This document shows positions 1 through 10,631 of a stretch of DNA of 64,000 bases, one piece after another. Both the position numbers and the translations under genes were made by a program. The notes beneath the pieces were generated by a model that was not told where the DNA came from, did not search any database, and saw nothing but the letters and a program-made list of their open reading frames with translations. How positions within the stretch are numbered: position 1 is the stretch's first letter; each line of letters starts with the position of its first letter. This stretch comes from Gnetum montanum (lineage: Eukaryota; Streptophyta; Gnetopsida; Gnetales; Gnetaceae), in the NCBI GenBank assembly GCA_015680685.1, contig MNCI01035092.1, positions 246,658 through 310,657 on the forward strand. Reading direction: 5' to 3'.

Positions 1-200
1 TTCCACACAAAGTTACAACTATAGAAATAAAATCTATGGTGGCCAAGTGTCCTATTGGATAACTATCCAATATAACTCCTTAGCATATGCAAATTTTTAA
101 ATCAATATTAATACTCACTTGGTACACGTATAGTAGCATAATAACAATTAAATTACTTACATCAAAACCCAAAGTTAATTAAAATAAATGTTGTATTTTG

Positions 201-570
201 CAACCAGAGCCTCAATGTAGTTGTGAATGTGTAGTCAATGATGCCATTGGCCATGACGATGAGGTGCTCCAGGTTTTTCGTGAAATTCCTGAACCAGATG
301 TCGTATCCTGCACTACCCTAATCTCCTATTACGTTGCCAACAACTGCGTGAGCGAGGGTTTTGGCATTTTTCACTAGATGCAGCAAGTGCGGATAAACCC
401 CAATGATTACACCATCGCAACCATTCTCAGCGGCTATGCCAAAACTAGGAGCCTGCAAAAGGATGTAGAAAAGATCTATCTGAAATATTTTCTGGAATGG
501 TATTCCAACGTTACCACTAAAATCCATTCGAGCATCGGTAGCAGGTGTGTAGACTAGAAAGATGCACTTC
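201..570 (+). pseudogene. PPR protein pseudogene fragment
   Basis: Frame 3 encodes a recognisable stretch of a plant pentatricopeptide-repeat protein. A module with the core VFREIPEPDVVSCTTLIS (from about 273) is followed, after one in-frame TAG near 352, by MQQVRINPNDYTIATILS and a degenerate next repeat ending near 560. This is the usual 'VF.EMPEPDVVSW..LI.GY / M...G..PN.YT..T.L.A' signature of PLS-class PPR proteins, which bind organellar RNA. Only about 120 codons remain, with two internal stops (TAG), no start, and no E or DYW tail. The longest open frame here on the minus strand (318-644) is only a shadow of this remnant. The family call is good; the parent gene cannot be named. Confidence 0.8.
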
Positions 571-1739
571 ACCACTTGCAACCCTCCGCCATATGTCATC
601 AACATTGCCAAAACCCTCCACCATTGCTGCTCACGTAGGACCACAAGCTCTTTCGGCTTTCACACGTGTCAGTCGTATGAGTGTTGCACCTTGTTCAACA
701 TCCGTCCTATGCATCGCTTGTAATAGCTAAAACTAGCTCTGCGCATGATCCTTTTGGTAGCAACCACATTGTGCATCATTGTGCTGGTCACCAGATTGAA
801 AATCCCAAAGATTGTCTTCGTTTGGTGCTTTGTGTATGGTGCCTCCTCCTTTTGAAAAACTCGTAGGTCAAGTCAGACGTCATGCCTCTATCATTTCGTA
901 TCAGCCATGAAGGGTTGGATGGGTGTTTTGCGATCTGTCTTTGTTTTAGTACTAGCTTACATGGTTGGCATAGTCAGAAGTACATCAGTACCATCATGGT
1001 CGGCGTACGCAATGAAGGAAATGCTTATTTCAAAGTAGCATCCTTGCTTGTTTTGTCCGCATAGAAGTGAATTGGATCTACCCATTCAAGGCAATTTTCA
1101 AGAGGGGCTCTCGTTAACGGAATGTATTATATCTTCTTACGGAGCTGGGATGTTTTTTAAAAAAACCAAATCTTGACGTATGTTAGCTCCATCTTCTGCT
1201 GGATTTGACGTTGGAAGACTACAATTTTTTTCATGTTAGATTATTACATGTTGTACCTTGGCAGTAGATATGCAATCATTCTAACCCTTGCAAACGCTCT
1301 TCTACTTCCTCCAGCTTGGTGTATCTTTTATAAATCGTAAAAATAGGTGTTCATCTTAAACGCAGGCATTCAAAAAAAAAGTTGTATCTTTCACTCATCC
1401 GCAGGTCATAATAGGTGGGTTCCATCTTAAGCGCAGCCACTCCAAAACAAGCTAAACTTTCGCTTGTTGATAGACCCTCCCTTTTATGATTGGTGCTAAA
1501 TTTTTAACTTTTTTGACGTGATCCATGCTTCCATGGTATTTATAATGTTGTGCAGTACGCCCAACTTGTGAAGAGTTTCATAGAAAACCAGGGAATCATG
1601 AAGGAAAGAAAGAAGGTATCAATTCCATATGCATGGTAATGGCAATGGCATTAGTAATGTAAAGGAGGGCCAATGAAGTGAGAATGATGATAGTGCTTTA
1701 TGCTGCTTTGCTAAGAGTTGCTTCTTTACTGGGAGTGTC
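571..1739. other. No gene recognised; small imperfect direct repeat
   Basis: I see no sustained coding frame or known element. Two imperfect copies of a ~60-bp sequence lie in tandem at about 1,321-1,383 and 1,384-1,446; each begins GTATCTTT and contains TTCATCTTAA or TCCATCTTAA followed by GCGCAG or ACGCAG. Short open frames at 545-1,064 show no family signature. The segment may hold more of the decayed PPR locus, but I cannot show that. Confidence 0.4.
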
Positions 1740-2009
1740 TGCTTCTGCATCATCGTCTTCATCTTTGGATACAGATGTGGATGCTCTACTATGGTATGCT
1801 TGGACCTATCGTGGTTAGATGTCTCAGGTGTGCTTTTCCCATTTTTATGCAACCTCACATTTCTGACCTATTTAAATCTCTCCAATAGTGATTTCTTTGG
1901 ACCTATCCCAAAAAGATTGGTAGACTTAGGTGATTGCAATATTTAGATCTCTCCTCAAATGTCTTGTCAGGACCTATCTATTCCATGAAATGGCCAAAAT
2001 GTGCCAACA
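1740..2009 (+). pseudogene. LRR receptor-like protein pseudogene fragment
   Basis: One frame from about 1,776 to 1,942 reads a GYRC...CLDLS cap-like stretch, then two leucine-rich repeats with the plant extracellular pattern LxxLxxLxLSxNxFxGPIP (LTYLNLSNSDFFGPIPKRL is clear). After a one-base shift near 1,943 the pattern resumes as LDLSSNVLSGPI and ends at about 2,009, exactly where repeat R1 begins. Plant LRR receptor-like proteins and kinases carry this 24-residue repeat outside the cell. No start, signal peptide, transmembrane segment or kinase remains. R1 probably landed in, or replaced, the rest of the gene. The minus-strand open frame at 1,619-1,858 is a shadow. Confidence 0.72.
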
Positions 2010-3020
2010 GTATGATACACCAATGTTTTTTGAATTTTGTGGCTGAAATAGCAACATATTTAGTATTTTTATACCACCCAAAACTATAGCCTATGAACCA
2101 CCAATTTATGAAGCCTTTCTTGCCAAATTTGATGGCACATTTGGGCTATTTTCATGGCACAAACTCCAATGTATATGTGACCAATGTTTTTGGCCTTTTT
2201 CTACCAATTTTGGCAATGTATTTACACTTTGAACCATTACACGTTGGCTTAAATGGAATTTATAAATTTTGGGTCATAAAATTCATTTTATACATGAGAA
2301 ATTATTTGAGACTTTGTAAGAAAATGGTCATAGATGTCACATCCTCATTCCCAAATGATGTTGCTACCTAATGAAGATGGTGTCTCTTCATAACAAGTGT
2401 TATTGTTACCTTAACAAGACCCAAAAGGGTAGCTGTAATTGAGACTTGAAACGAACGTGTCTCTTAAGGTAACCTTTGGGGGTTTGCCCTAAGGCATTTA
2501 TACTTGGGGTTAGAGGCAATTCTAGCATGGAGTGGTGGAGCCAGTACAAGCAAGTCATGGGAAGCTGGGTGATGCAGGATAGGACGTGGAATAGCCATCC
2601 CTCCTGGCTGGGATATAGGCCTAACTATGGTGGCAGTACTGGATTGCCTCTAAGGGATAGATGCCAAAGGAAGAAAATCCCAAGGGACACTCTCAAAGCA
2701 TGATCTAGATAGGCTATTCCATATCAATAAAGCATTCCTTTATTTCTCTTTCTACATTTTTCCTATTATTTCCTTTATACATAATGTTGAATATCACTTA
2801 TATATCGCATTTGGTATATTTTTTTTGTACAGATAATGTCTAATATATTGTATATTTAATGTTTTCCATGACATCTGGGGACGATATGTCATAATAGGGT
2901 AGGATTTTTGATGGAAAAATAGGAAATTATTTTTTCCTTAAACTCCCATCAAATTACAATGTGAATTCTTGGTTATTAGACTTCTTATGCATAATACAAA
3001 TGTTCTTTGTGGTGTTTCAT
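2010..3020. repeat. Dispersed repeat R1, copy 1 (split by S2 insertion)
   Basis: The sequence at 2,010-2,332 and 2,893-3,020 matches 44,795-45,240 closely in the same orientation; both start GTATGATACACCAATG and end near GTGGTGTTTC. Copy 2 is contiguous where copy 1 is broken by about 556 bp, so copy 1 received an insertion. R1 is rich in CCAATGTAT motifs that resemble, in inverted orientation, the core of the ~190-bp array units at 8,800-9,699. The open frame at 2,093-2,371 is not kept in copy 2 and is not a gene. Confidence 0.8.
2332..2887 (+). mobile_element. S2 insertion, solo-LTR-like, copy 1
   Basis: About 556 bp interrupt repeat R1. The sequence GTCATA lies at both edges (2,327-2,332 and 2,888-2,893), consistent with a 5-6-bp target duplication. 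A related copy lies at 54,997-55,455. Shared blocks include GTCTCTYAAGGTRACCTTT, CTCTAAGGGATAGATG and a polyadenylation-like AATAAAGCATT near the 3' end. With no coding domain, a short target duplication and a poly(A) signal, a solo LTR is the best guess, but the termini do not give a clean TG...CA, so edges are uncertain by about 5 bp. The open frame at 2,476-2,703 is not conserved in the other copy. Confidence 0.5.
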
Positions 3021-4090
3021 TGGTTCCTCTTTGTTGGAGGCTTGACTTGAGAGACATCAACAAAGAATGTAAAAAATTGCCATAATTTCATCACCAATTC
3101 TTCCTCTCTACACTTGATTGTTATCAAACCATGTCAAGGAGTGCTCACAATGGTGAAATAAGGTCATAATGGAAAGTTATGAATTTCAGATGAGATAAAT
3201 GCCATATTAATTATCAAGAAATTTTCACATGGGATAACAAGGAATTCCAAATGTTGACATCATGGTTATGGTATGGTGGTGACATGTGTACTAGCTAAAA
3301 TTCTTCATGCTTTATGCTTGAACTGCTAGTCATTCAATGATGTGTTAGAGAAACCAGCATCCCATTCTTAGACTTCTTTGGCTACTTAGCTCTTTTTTTT
3401 GTTTGGAGCCATTTGTTAGATTGGCTTTAGGCTACATTAGCCTCTTATATTTCCTTGAAATGTTCTTCTCCATTTTTCTTTTTTCTTTTCTTTAAGAGGT
3501 GAAACCTTCATTGGGTTTCATTGCCAAGGCTGAACTTTGTTATGTTTTCTCATTGAATGAGATGTATTACATTCAATGAACTTGATGGTGGAACATGTTG
3601 AAGGAGATGTCATATGACCATGGTGCATGAATGTCAAACATAGGTCTTCATTGGTATTATGATAAGGAAGGCTATAATTTGACTACAGGGTTATGGCTCA
3701 AGCGGAGTAATAGAAGTGATGTGAGACAAGCACTATTGGCAAAGTTGGACAAGCTAACTAAATCTCATGCATCAAGGTCACGTGGTAACTCATCGCTATG
3801 ACAAATCATACCTCTGTGGTGGCTTCAGGCTCATCCCACAAGCATAACTCCAAGAGGACAAGAAAACACATCAAAGAATACATGTGATTACAAGAGATTA
3901 CATAAAGTTACATGAGATAAAAAATAGAATACATGTCACTATTTATTATACCTAGTATAATCATGAGGAATCTATACTTTGTTTCATAGATTTATACAAA
4001 GTTTGCAATACTTTGAGGTTCCAAAAAGAGTTAAGAGATCACATAGGCTCACTTGCTTTAGGCTACAAGGGTCATCAATGTCAATCATTT
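3021..4090. other. No gene recognised; one short ORF
   Basis: Unclassified AT-rich sequence. It may contain the 3' non-coding part of the minus-strand Tat element whose integrase ends near 4,100, but I find no LTR. One short frame at 3,631-3,801 is open for 56 codons and has a basic C-terminal half (KRSNRSDVRQALLAKLDK). I do not recognise it and it has no supporting context. Confidence 0.35.
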
Positions 4091-4099
4091 GTTCATAAC

Positions 4100-5110
4100 T
4101 ACAAAGAAAGGAAAACAAAGGCTACAGGATAATAGGTTAGAATTAGATAAAATAGGATTTGAGATAGGAATGGTTCATCAGGTTGGTCAATTCATTTCCA
4201 TCCATGTTTGCCAGTTTGAATGCTCCATTGCTATAGGATTTGGTAAAAAAGAAAGGTCCTTTCCAATTAATTGAGAACTTGTCTGCATGTTCTTGAGCAA
4301 CCTTGAGGACAAGGTCTCCATCCTTGAATTTTCATCTATTTAGATTATGATCATGCTATTGTTTCTACCTTTCTTGATATCATTTAATGTGAGCAAGTGT
4401 TTGTATTCATTGCTCCTCTACCGAATCAAGGTCAATGATATGCAACTCCTTATTTTGTCCATCATTGATGAAGTCAGATAGAGCTACCCTTAGTTATTGA
4501 ACTTGTAATTCAAAAGGTAACACAACTTTAGATCCATAAACTAGGTTATATGGGGTGGCTCTAGTTGTAGTTCTAAATGCTATCCTATAGGTCCAAAGTG
4601 CATGCACGAGTCATTCATGCCACTTGCATCTGCTATTATTTAGAATCTTTTTAAGTAGGCTTATGATAACTTTATTGCTATCTTTGGCTTGACCATTGGC
4701 TTTTGGATAATATGGTGATGAAATGAATTGCTTGATGTTTAATTTTTGATAAAAGATTTACATTTCCTAGCTACTAAACTGTGGTCCATTGTTGGTGACT
4801 ATAGTTAAAGGTATGCCAAAATGGGACATTATGTTATCTAATATGAATTTACAAACTTGTTGGAATATTTTTTTCCTTAGAGGAATAGCTTCAAGCTACT
4901 TTGTAAAATATTCGGTTGCAATGATGATGAAGCTAAGACCTACAAAAAACTTAGGTGTTATAGATCTAATAATTTAAATTCTTCATTATTGAAATGGCCA
5001 TGTGATCTAAGTAGTGTGTAACCTAGTCGGTGGCACATCTTCTAAGTTGTCATGCCATGGACAGGTGTCTCAAGTTTTAGCCTTTTGCAAGTAGTCACTT
5101 TCTATATAAG
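4100..5110 (-). pseudogene. Tat-type integrase, decayed
   Basis: Read on the minus strand, this is the integrase end of a Ty3/gypsy polyprotein. The catalytic-core signature is clear near 4,930-4,770: ATEYFTK, then EAIPLRK, then FGIPLTIVTNNGPQF. The second catalytic Asp of the usual VTDNGPQF has become Asn. The C-terminal part near 4,110-4,270 contains SNGAFKLANMDG, a typical end of plant integrases. Many stops and indels make it non-functional. Integrase joins retrotransposon cDNA to host DNA in the nucleus. It follows the archaeal-type RNase H on the same strand, the order known for Tat/Ogre elements. Confidence 0.8.
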
Positions 5111-5429
5111 GCTAATAGTATCCTAATTGTCTAGTCTTTGGAACCATGATTGTAGGTCTTATATGTCCTCCACATACACCCTCATGAATCTAATCAAGGA
5201 CTTTGTGAGCTTGGGTTTTACCTAAGCATACTAACAATATGTCATCATAGGACCTTCTACATAATGTATTATCAACTATAATGACATACTATTTTGATTG
5301 TTTATGTACAACATCCTTTTCAGAGGCATTTAAGTTCTATGGAGATTCACCATGCACTAGGTAATACTTGATATCATTGTACCACACTTGTTAAATATTA
5401 TTAGTGACTATAGAGGTACATTCAATGTT

Positions 5430-5885
5430 CTACATGATAGAAATGGCATAGTTCTCCATCAAGAAAGGTAACTTTCTAAAAACATTTGGCATCATACTTA
5501 GGGATAAGGTTGCAATATCATTGCCTAAGGTATTCTTGGTTTGGGGTATGTGTTGGATGCCAACATCTATAAACTGTAGCATGAGTTTCTTGACTAGGTC
5601 ACTATAAGATTGTAAATGTTTGGCTTTACATGTGTAAGCCTTAGTTACTTGGTTAACCACAAGTTGTGAATCATCTTTTATAATTAAACATGTGATTCCT
5701 TGGTTACAAGCTACCATCATTCCTTTGGTTAACCCTTCATATTCTACTATATTGTTGGTACATGAAAATTAAAAATGATAAGAGAAAGATTGGATCACAC
5801 TAGAGGGTGATATTATGATAGCGATAGCACTGGCCCCATGGGTAGTTAAATCTTTGTCAAAGTGCATGATGGCCTCATATCCTTT
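5430..5885 (-). pseudogene. Archaeal-type second RNase H (aRNH) of Tat element
   Basis: The minus-strand frame from about 5,880 reads YEAIMHFDKDLTTHGASAI, then NNIVEYEGLTKGM, then DDSQLVVNQV. These correspond to the DG, E and D blocks of the additional RNase H found between the ordinary RNase H and integrase in Tat/Ogre-lineage plant gypsy elements. The first block has DK where DG is usual. Only one stop interrupts the first half, and the 5,430-5,720 stretch is fully open. Its presence distinguishes this element from the Athila-like E1-E3 in the same window. Confidence 0.82.
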
Positions 5886-6500
5886 GGGTACCTTGTTAAC
5901 ATTGTTGACATGCTTATTAGGAAACTCAAGATTGATAGCTACATTATCCTCAACTAAGCAAGTTTTTAAGTTATGCAGTTATAGCTTGACCTTTTGTTAA
6001 GGCTTGGAAGATGTAATGTAGATCAAACCTAGTAGTTATGACCTGTCACCAGGCTATTTGGCTACTTTAGAATATATTGGTTGTTATGTCTCTTAATATG
6101 TTATCCTTACACATGATGTTGACCTAGCTCCTAAAGAGGTAGTATCTCCACTTCATTAAGGATAAGACTAGGTCTAGGCAATACTTTTTGACCTCTATGT
6201 ATCAAGTCTTGTAAGCTATCAAGGCATGTCTCAAATAGTAAACTCGCAAATCTACTCCATCATCTTGTTTTTAACAAAGTAGAGAGGCTATGTATATGTT
6301 AGAGATTTGTAAAGTAAATGTAAAGTGCTTTGTCCTTTTGAGGTGGGTACACAATGGGTAGTTGAGCCAAGTCTTGCTTAATGTTATCAAAGGCTTCTTG
6401 ATACTAGTCAGTCCACTTATAGTGAACTCCCTTCTTAAGAAAGTGTTGCATAGGTTGTAGCTTATTCATGAGTCTTGAGATGAACCTATGAATAAATTGC
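5886..6500 (-). pseudogene. RNase H / RT connection region of Tat element, heavily decayed
   Basis: This stretch lies between the RT core and the aRNH block on the minus strand, where the conventional RNase H of a gypsy element belongs. It is dense in stops, and I can follow only fragments of frame, so the domain assignment rests mainly on position. The plus-strand open frame at 5,815-6,000 is a shadow. Confidence 0.5.
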
Positions 6501-7200
6501 AATTTATCTTATAATCCTTATAACTCCTTAAGGTTATTCAGTGTCACCAAATTGGTTATGAATTTAACCTTTTTAAGATAGACATGTATCCCTACCTTGG
6601 ATACTACAAAACCAAGCATCTTACTTGTTTTAACACAAAAGACATACTTCTTAGGATTGAGTCTAAGTTCAAACTTGAGAAAACATTGGAGTACTAAATT
6701 GAGATCATGTAAATGGTCATTGGCAACTTTGGACTTCACAACTATGTCATCAACATAATCATTAAGTAACCCTAAATATGTATGTCAGAGCTCATTGATA
6801 AGTTGCACTCATGTTCTTTAGATCGAATGACATCGTGGTATAACAAAAGGTTCCTCAAGGGATCATGAAGGTCATGTAGAGTTGATGCTCTAAGTTAACC
6901 CTAACTTGGTTATATCCCAAGAACCCATCCATGAAGGATAGTAAGGCATGGTCAGCCATAGTATTAATGAGTTGATCAATACTTGGCAATGGGAAAGTGT
7001 CTTTAATGGTTGCCTTATTAAGGTCTTGATAATCAATATAGATACAAATGTTCTTATTTTTCTTGGGAACTACCACTATGTTGGATACCTGATCAGTGTA
7101 ATCAATAGCTTGGATGAAACCAACTTGGTGAATTTTCTTGATCTTATCAAAAATTGCCAAGGCCAAATCTAATATAACTTTGCAAACTTTTTTCTTAACA
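6501..7200 (-). pseudogene. Tat-type reverse transcriptase, decayed
   Basis: The minus strand carries RT blocks in order: GFIQAIDYTDQVSNIVVVPK (near 7,110), ICIYIDYQDLNKAT, FPLPSIDQLIN, LLSFMDGFLGYNQV (near 6,920), then the catalytic YVDDIVVKSK (about 6,757-6,728) and LNPKKYVFCV. The RT active-site pair DD is kept, but the GYNQI... segment and the catalytic block are separated by frameshifts. RT copies the element RNA into DNA inside virus-like particles. The domain continues into a linker at 7,328-7,584, where the element is abruptly cut. Confidence 0.88.
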
Positions 7201-7584
7201 TGCTTGCTACTAGGATATAGTATAATGTTATGTTGCAGTAAACATGGGTCAAGCTTGATATGCCCTCATATGATCAAGTACAAGCTTTAATGTTATCTTG
7301 AGGGAGCTTGGTGATGTCTTGAGGCTATTATGGTTCAAGTGAGGAACTTAGTTTTAGAATTTTATCCTCACCATTATGTGTTATAATGGGAACCTCAACT
7401 AGAGAGTCCTTAGTAATGTCACTAACCTTGAGATCAAGAGATTTAACAATGTGCTCAAGCCATCTGAGGAACTTCTCTATTGAAGCTACATGATCAAATT
7501 GGCTCTCGGGCCTAAAATCTACGCACCTAAGGTTAATGGATAGTTCAACATCATCATGGAGATCACCCAGGTTCAAAGGTAGGT
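7201..7584 (-). pseudogene. PR-RT linker of Tat polyprotein; junction with nested insertion
   Basis: The minus-strand frame 7,576-7,328 is open for 82 codons (starts MNLGDLHDDVELSIN) and leads into the RT. No protease precedes it; the sequence changes character at about 7,585 into a minisatellite. The direct repeat AGGTAGGT sits at 7,577-7,584 and again at 30,423-30,430, where a minus-strand gag-protease stops. I infer that this linker once continued at 30,430. Confidence 0.6.
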
Positions 7585-7689
7585 TGAATTATGCCTATGT
7601 GTCCATGTTCTAGTCCTGCATACCAACTAAAAGCATATTAAGTAGAATTTGTATAATATGTTTTGCTAAATAATGTTAAAATAATGAAA

Positions 7690-8220
7690 AATAATAAAGT
7701 AATAGGACACCATGGAGTACTACAATGTCAAAAAAATTTAAAACAAGGTACAACAAGGTCAAGTAATGTCATAAATGATAAAAATGATACCAAATGATAT
7801 TCAGTTACGCCAAATGATGTAAAAATAACATCAAATGATGTCACATGGTGAAAAATGATAAAAAATGGCATCAAATGGGGTCAAATGGTATAACATGATA
7901 TCAAATGACATCAAATAAAGTTTTAACAATGAACAAATGGTGTAAAATGATGTTGAAAAAATGTAAAATGATGTTTAATGTTTTCCAATAGGGTCAAATG
8001 AAATCAAAACTGTGAAAAATGACACCAAATGATATTAAAATGATGCAAAATAGTGTCAAGTAGGATCAAATAGGGTCAAATAGTGTTAAAAATGGTGCAA
8101 AATGTTGTTCAATGATACCAAATGATATTAACAAATGATATTGAATGATACCAAATGAGATCAAATGATGTTGATTGGGTCAAACTTGGTCAAATAAGGT
8201 TGCATAAGTATGGAAATAGT
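7690..8220. repeat. Degenerate minisatellite with ~10-bp period (RTCAAATGRT)
   Basis: The sequence is built of 10-mers such as GTCAAATGGT, ATAACATGAT, ATCAAATGAC, GAAAAATGAT and ACCAAATGAT, often in perfect 10-bp register (clearest at about 7,840-7,920) and elsewhere out of phase. The next ~300 bp (8,220-8,575) are AT-rich with repeated GCTAAAGAAAATAGG blocks and no gene. Confidence 0.75.
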
Positions 8221-8799
8221 ATAAATAATGATATTTATTTTTATTTTGGGTTTTCATAATTGAAATAAACATAAATCCAATAGATATAAGTTATAAAATA
8301 CCAAAATAGAAGAAAACTTAAAGAAAATAGGTTGCAAATTGTCAAAACAGGCAAAAAGCTAAAGAAAATAGGCTCTAAACTATTAGAACTAGCAAAAACC
8401 TAGAGGAAAAATTTGTAAATTGTCAACATAATGGAAAAGGCTAGTAAAAATAGAAAACATATTTTTAAAAATAGAAAAATCTTGTAAAAGTAAAGAATTC
8501 TTGTGAAAACTAATAGTAAACTACTAGAAAAGTATTTTTGTGTGTGTTAAAAACCATTTAAAAAGTTTTAAAAATTGTATTTTCAACATGTATAACCTCT
8601 TTCTTCAACATGTGGATATCCCAAAACTCAACCTCAATGTGCATAGGCCATTCTCTCAATGTATAGGTAGCTTGGAATGGATTCTTGGCTTGTGGGACCC
8701 ACCACGGTAGCTTGTGACTACTTCGGGTCAAGCTTTTAGCATGTGGGACCCACTAAGATGGTGTTTGAGCTTTTTTTAGCTTGGTTTCAGATGCTAGAA

Positions 8800-9699
8800 T
8801 CTTTTTACATTGGTATACACATTGGCCTAGATTATGGGGCTTGTTTCCAAATATATAAGGTCATATATTAGATCCAAGAAGGATTTTGACTAAGTTCTTG
8901 AAGGTTGAAGCCTCCTAGTGCAATGCCTAAGGTTTGATGTAGAAATTTGCTATTCTAGAGTTTTTTTTGAGAAAAACAAAGGTGTGTAGATACACACACA
9001 CTGGCATATACATTAACCCAACATGTGGAGGCTTATTTCCAATGTATCCCAATTTTTTGGTAAGGTTTGGGAAGGTTTTGACCAGATGTTTGACTTTGTT
9101 GAATTTCCATGTGACCGCTGAGGAGGAGAAGTGAAACTTGCATTGTTTGGAATTGCATGAACTAGAGTAAGGGTCTCCTAATGTCCACACATTGGTATAT
9201 ATGTTGGTCTAATGTGTGGGACATGTGTATAGACATCCTTGGACTAGTTTGTAATAACTTTGATCAACATTTTTACTCTCTAAGACTCCCAAGGTAGTAG
9301 TTAGAGTTTTGACTAGAAATCTATAGTTCTGGAAGCTATATAAGCCAAGATAGAGGTTTTCTTTGGCCCAAACATTGGAATATACATTGGCCCAACATGT
9401 GGAGCATATATTCTCAATGTATGAATCAAATTTCGTAGCTTTATGAGCTTTTTGAGTTAGTTTTTACGGTCATATTGACTAATTTTTAGGGTCATATTAA
9501 CTAATTTTTGAGTTTTTTTGGTTCTTACACATTGGCATATACATTGGCCCAACGTGTGCAAAATAATTACCAATGTATGAATTCCTCCTTGACCAATTTT
9601 AAAAATTTTTAACTTAGTTTTTGAGCTCTGCAGTTAACTATGTTAGCATTTAGAATTTTGGAGGGAAATTTATTATTCTAGGATTATTTTGACTATGGT
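8800..9699. repeat. ~190-bp tandem array, left part
   Basis: A core such as ACATTGGYATATACATTGG, followed by CCAACATGTGGA and then ACCAATGTATGAA, recurs with start points near 8,807, 8,998, 9,189, 9,372 and 9,529 (spacings 191, 191, 183 and 157). Units are diverged. The array is cut by E1 at 9,700 and resumes at 21,715. No coding frame is sustained. Related sequence may start as early as about 8,580. Confidence 0.82.
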
Positions 9700-10479
9700 T
9701 GATGAGTCGCATTTATGGGCTACATCGACGAGGGCTCGTCAATGTAGTGTCCACTTTCTGGCTAGAAATATGCACCTATCAAATACATTTATGGCAATGA
9801 GGTTTCAATAGTAGCAAAGCTCTTACAATTTGTTCATTTGAGAGTTAGAATATTTCTCCTGAGTGCCCGCAGCAGGAGTCATTGAGTGTACAAATCTTTA
9901 TTCGAGCATTGTTGTACCTGAGCACAATAGTGTGTGGTAATAAAGGCTAGATTTCTGATAAACCTTGTAGCATTTTGGATATATTAAATATTTCATTTAT
10001 GTATTTAATGTTTTCAATTATTTATTAAATGTTTTCTAGTAATTAAGCTAATGAAGTAATTAAGCAAGATAAGCCAGATAGATTAAACACGTTATTGCTT
10101 GGTAATCCCAATAATGTTATTGCTTAGTATGCCCAGTAAAATAGTGCTTGGTAACCTAGTAGTGGATACATGGGTTCAAGATGTGTGTAGAAAGTGGAAT
10201 TGGATGCTTATGTTAGGACTACTTAGATACTAGTTAATTAGTTAAATTAAATTAGTTAATCCAATTACGTTTTATCTTCCTTTAAACACCAGAACCATAA
10301 AATACAAAAAGATAAAAATTAGATGCCTCAATTATACTTAACCATACCAGTGTACATCACAAGTGTACTGGGGAAGACAACGAACAACCTGAAGTCAAAG
10401 TCCACAAAATTTGACTTGATTGCACATGAATGATTTGTGATTCGTGTGGTTGGATGTAGGGGTACCTCGCCACTCATCA
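9700..10479 (+). repeat. E1 5' LTR
   Basis: 780 bp, TGATGAGTCGC...CACTCATCA. Only about 63 bp precede the TATA position, so U3 is tiny. It holds one copy of the imperfect palindrome TACATCGACGAGG...TCGTCAATGTAG (9,720-9,747). The TATA box is decayed (TAGAAATA, 9,763-9,770) compared with TATAAATA in the 3' LTR. A polyadenylation-like AATAAAGG lies near 9,941. The 3' end CTCATCA abuts the PBS. Confidence 0.92.
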
Positions 10480-10480
10480 T

Positions 10481-10499
10481 TGGTGCCATTGTTGGGAAC
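10481..10499 (+). other. E1 primer-binding site (tRNA-Asp type)
   Basis: TGGTGCCATTGTTGGGAAC begins one base after the LTR. It matches the plant tRNA-Asp 3'-end complement TGGCGCCGTTGCCGGGGA except for C-to-T, G-to-A and minor changes. The E2, E3 and E4 sites are variants of the same sequence. It primes minus-strand DNA synthesis. Confidence 0.75.
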
Positions 10500-10631
10500 T
10501 TTGTTTGTAGAAATGTGCGCTATCTAGGATTAGTGAATATTATTTATATCATTGGAAAAACTTAAGGTCAATATCACTCTCAATGACATATAAACTACTT
10601 AGCACATTGATAATTTTATTCATTTTGAAAA

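Noticed and set aside
318-644. 108-codon minus-strand open frame
   Set aside because: It is antisense to the PPR remnant, which shows a clear family signature on the plus strand.
2476-2703. 75-codon plus-strand frame with several Trp residues
   Set aside because: It lies in the S2 repeat, and the related copy at 54,997-55,455 does not preserve the frame.
7690-8220. Regular short repeats that might suggest a CRISPR-like array
   Set aside because: There are no constant repeats with unique spacers, and the genome is a plant. It is a degenerate minisatellite.
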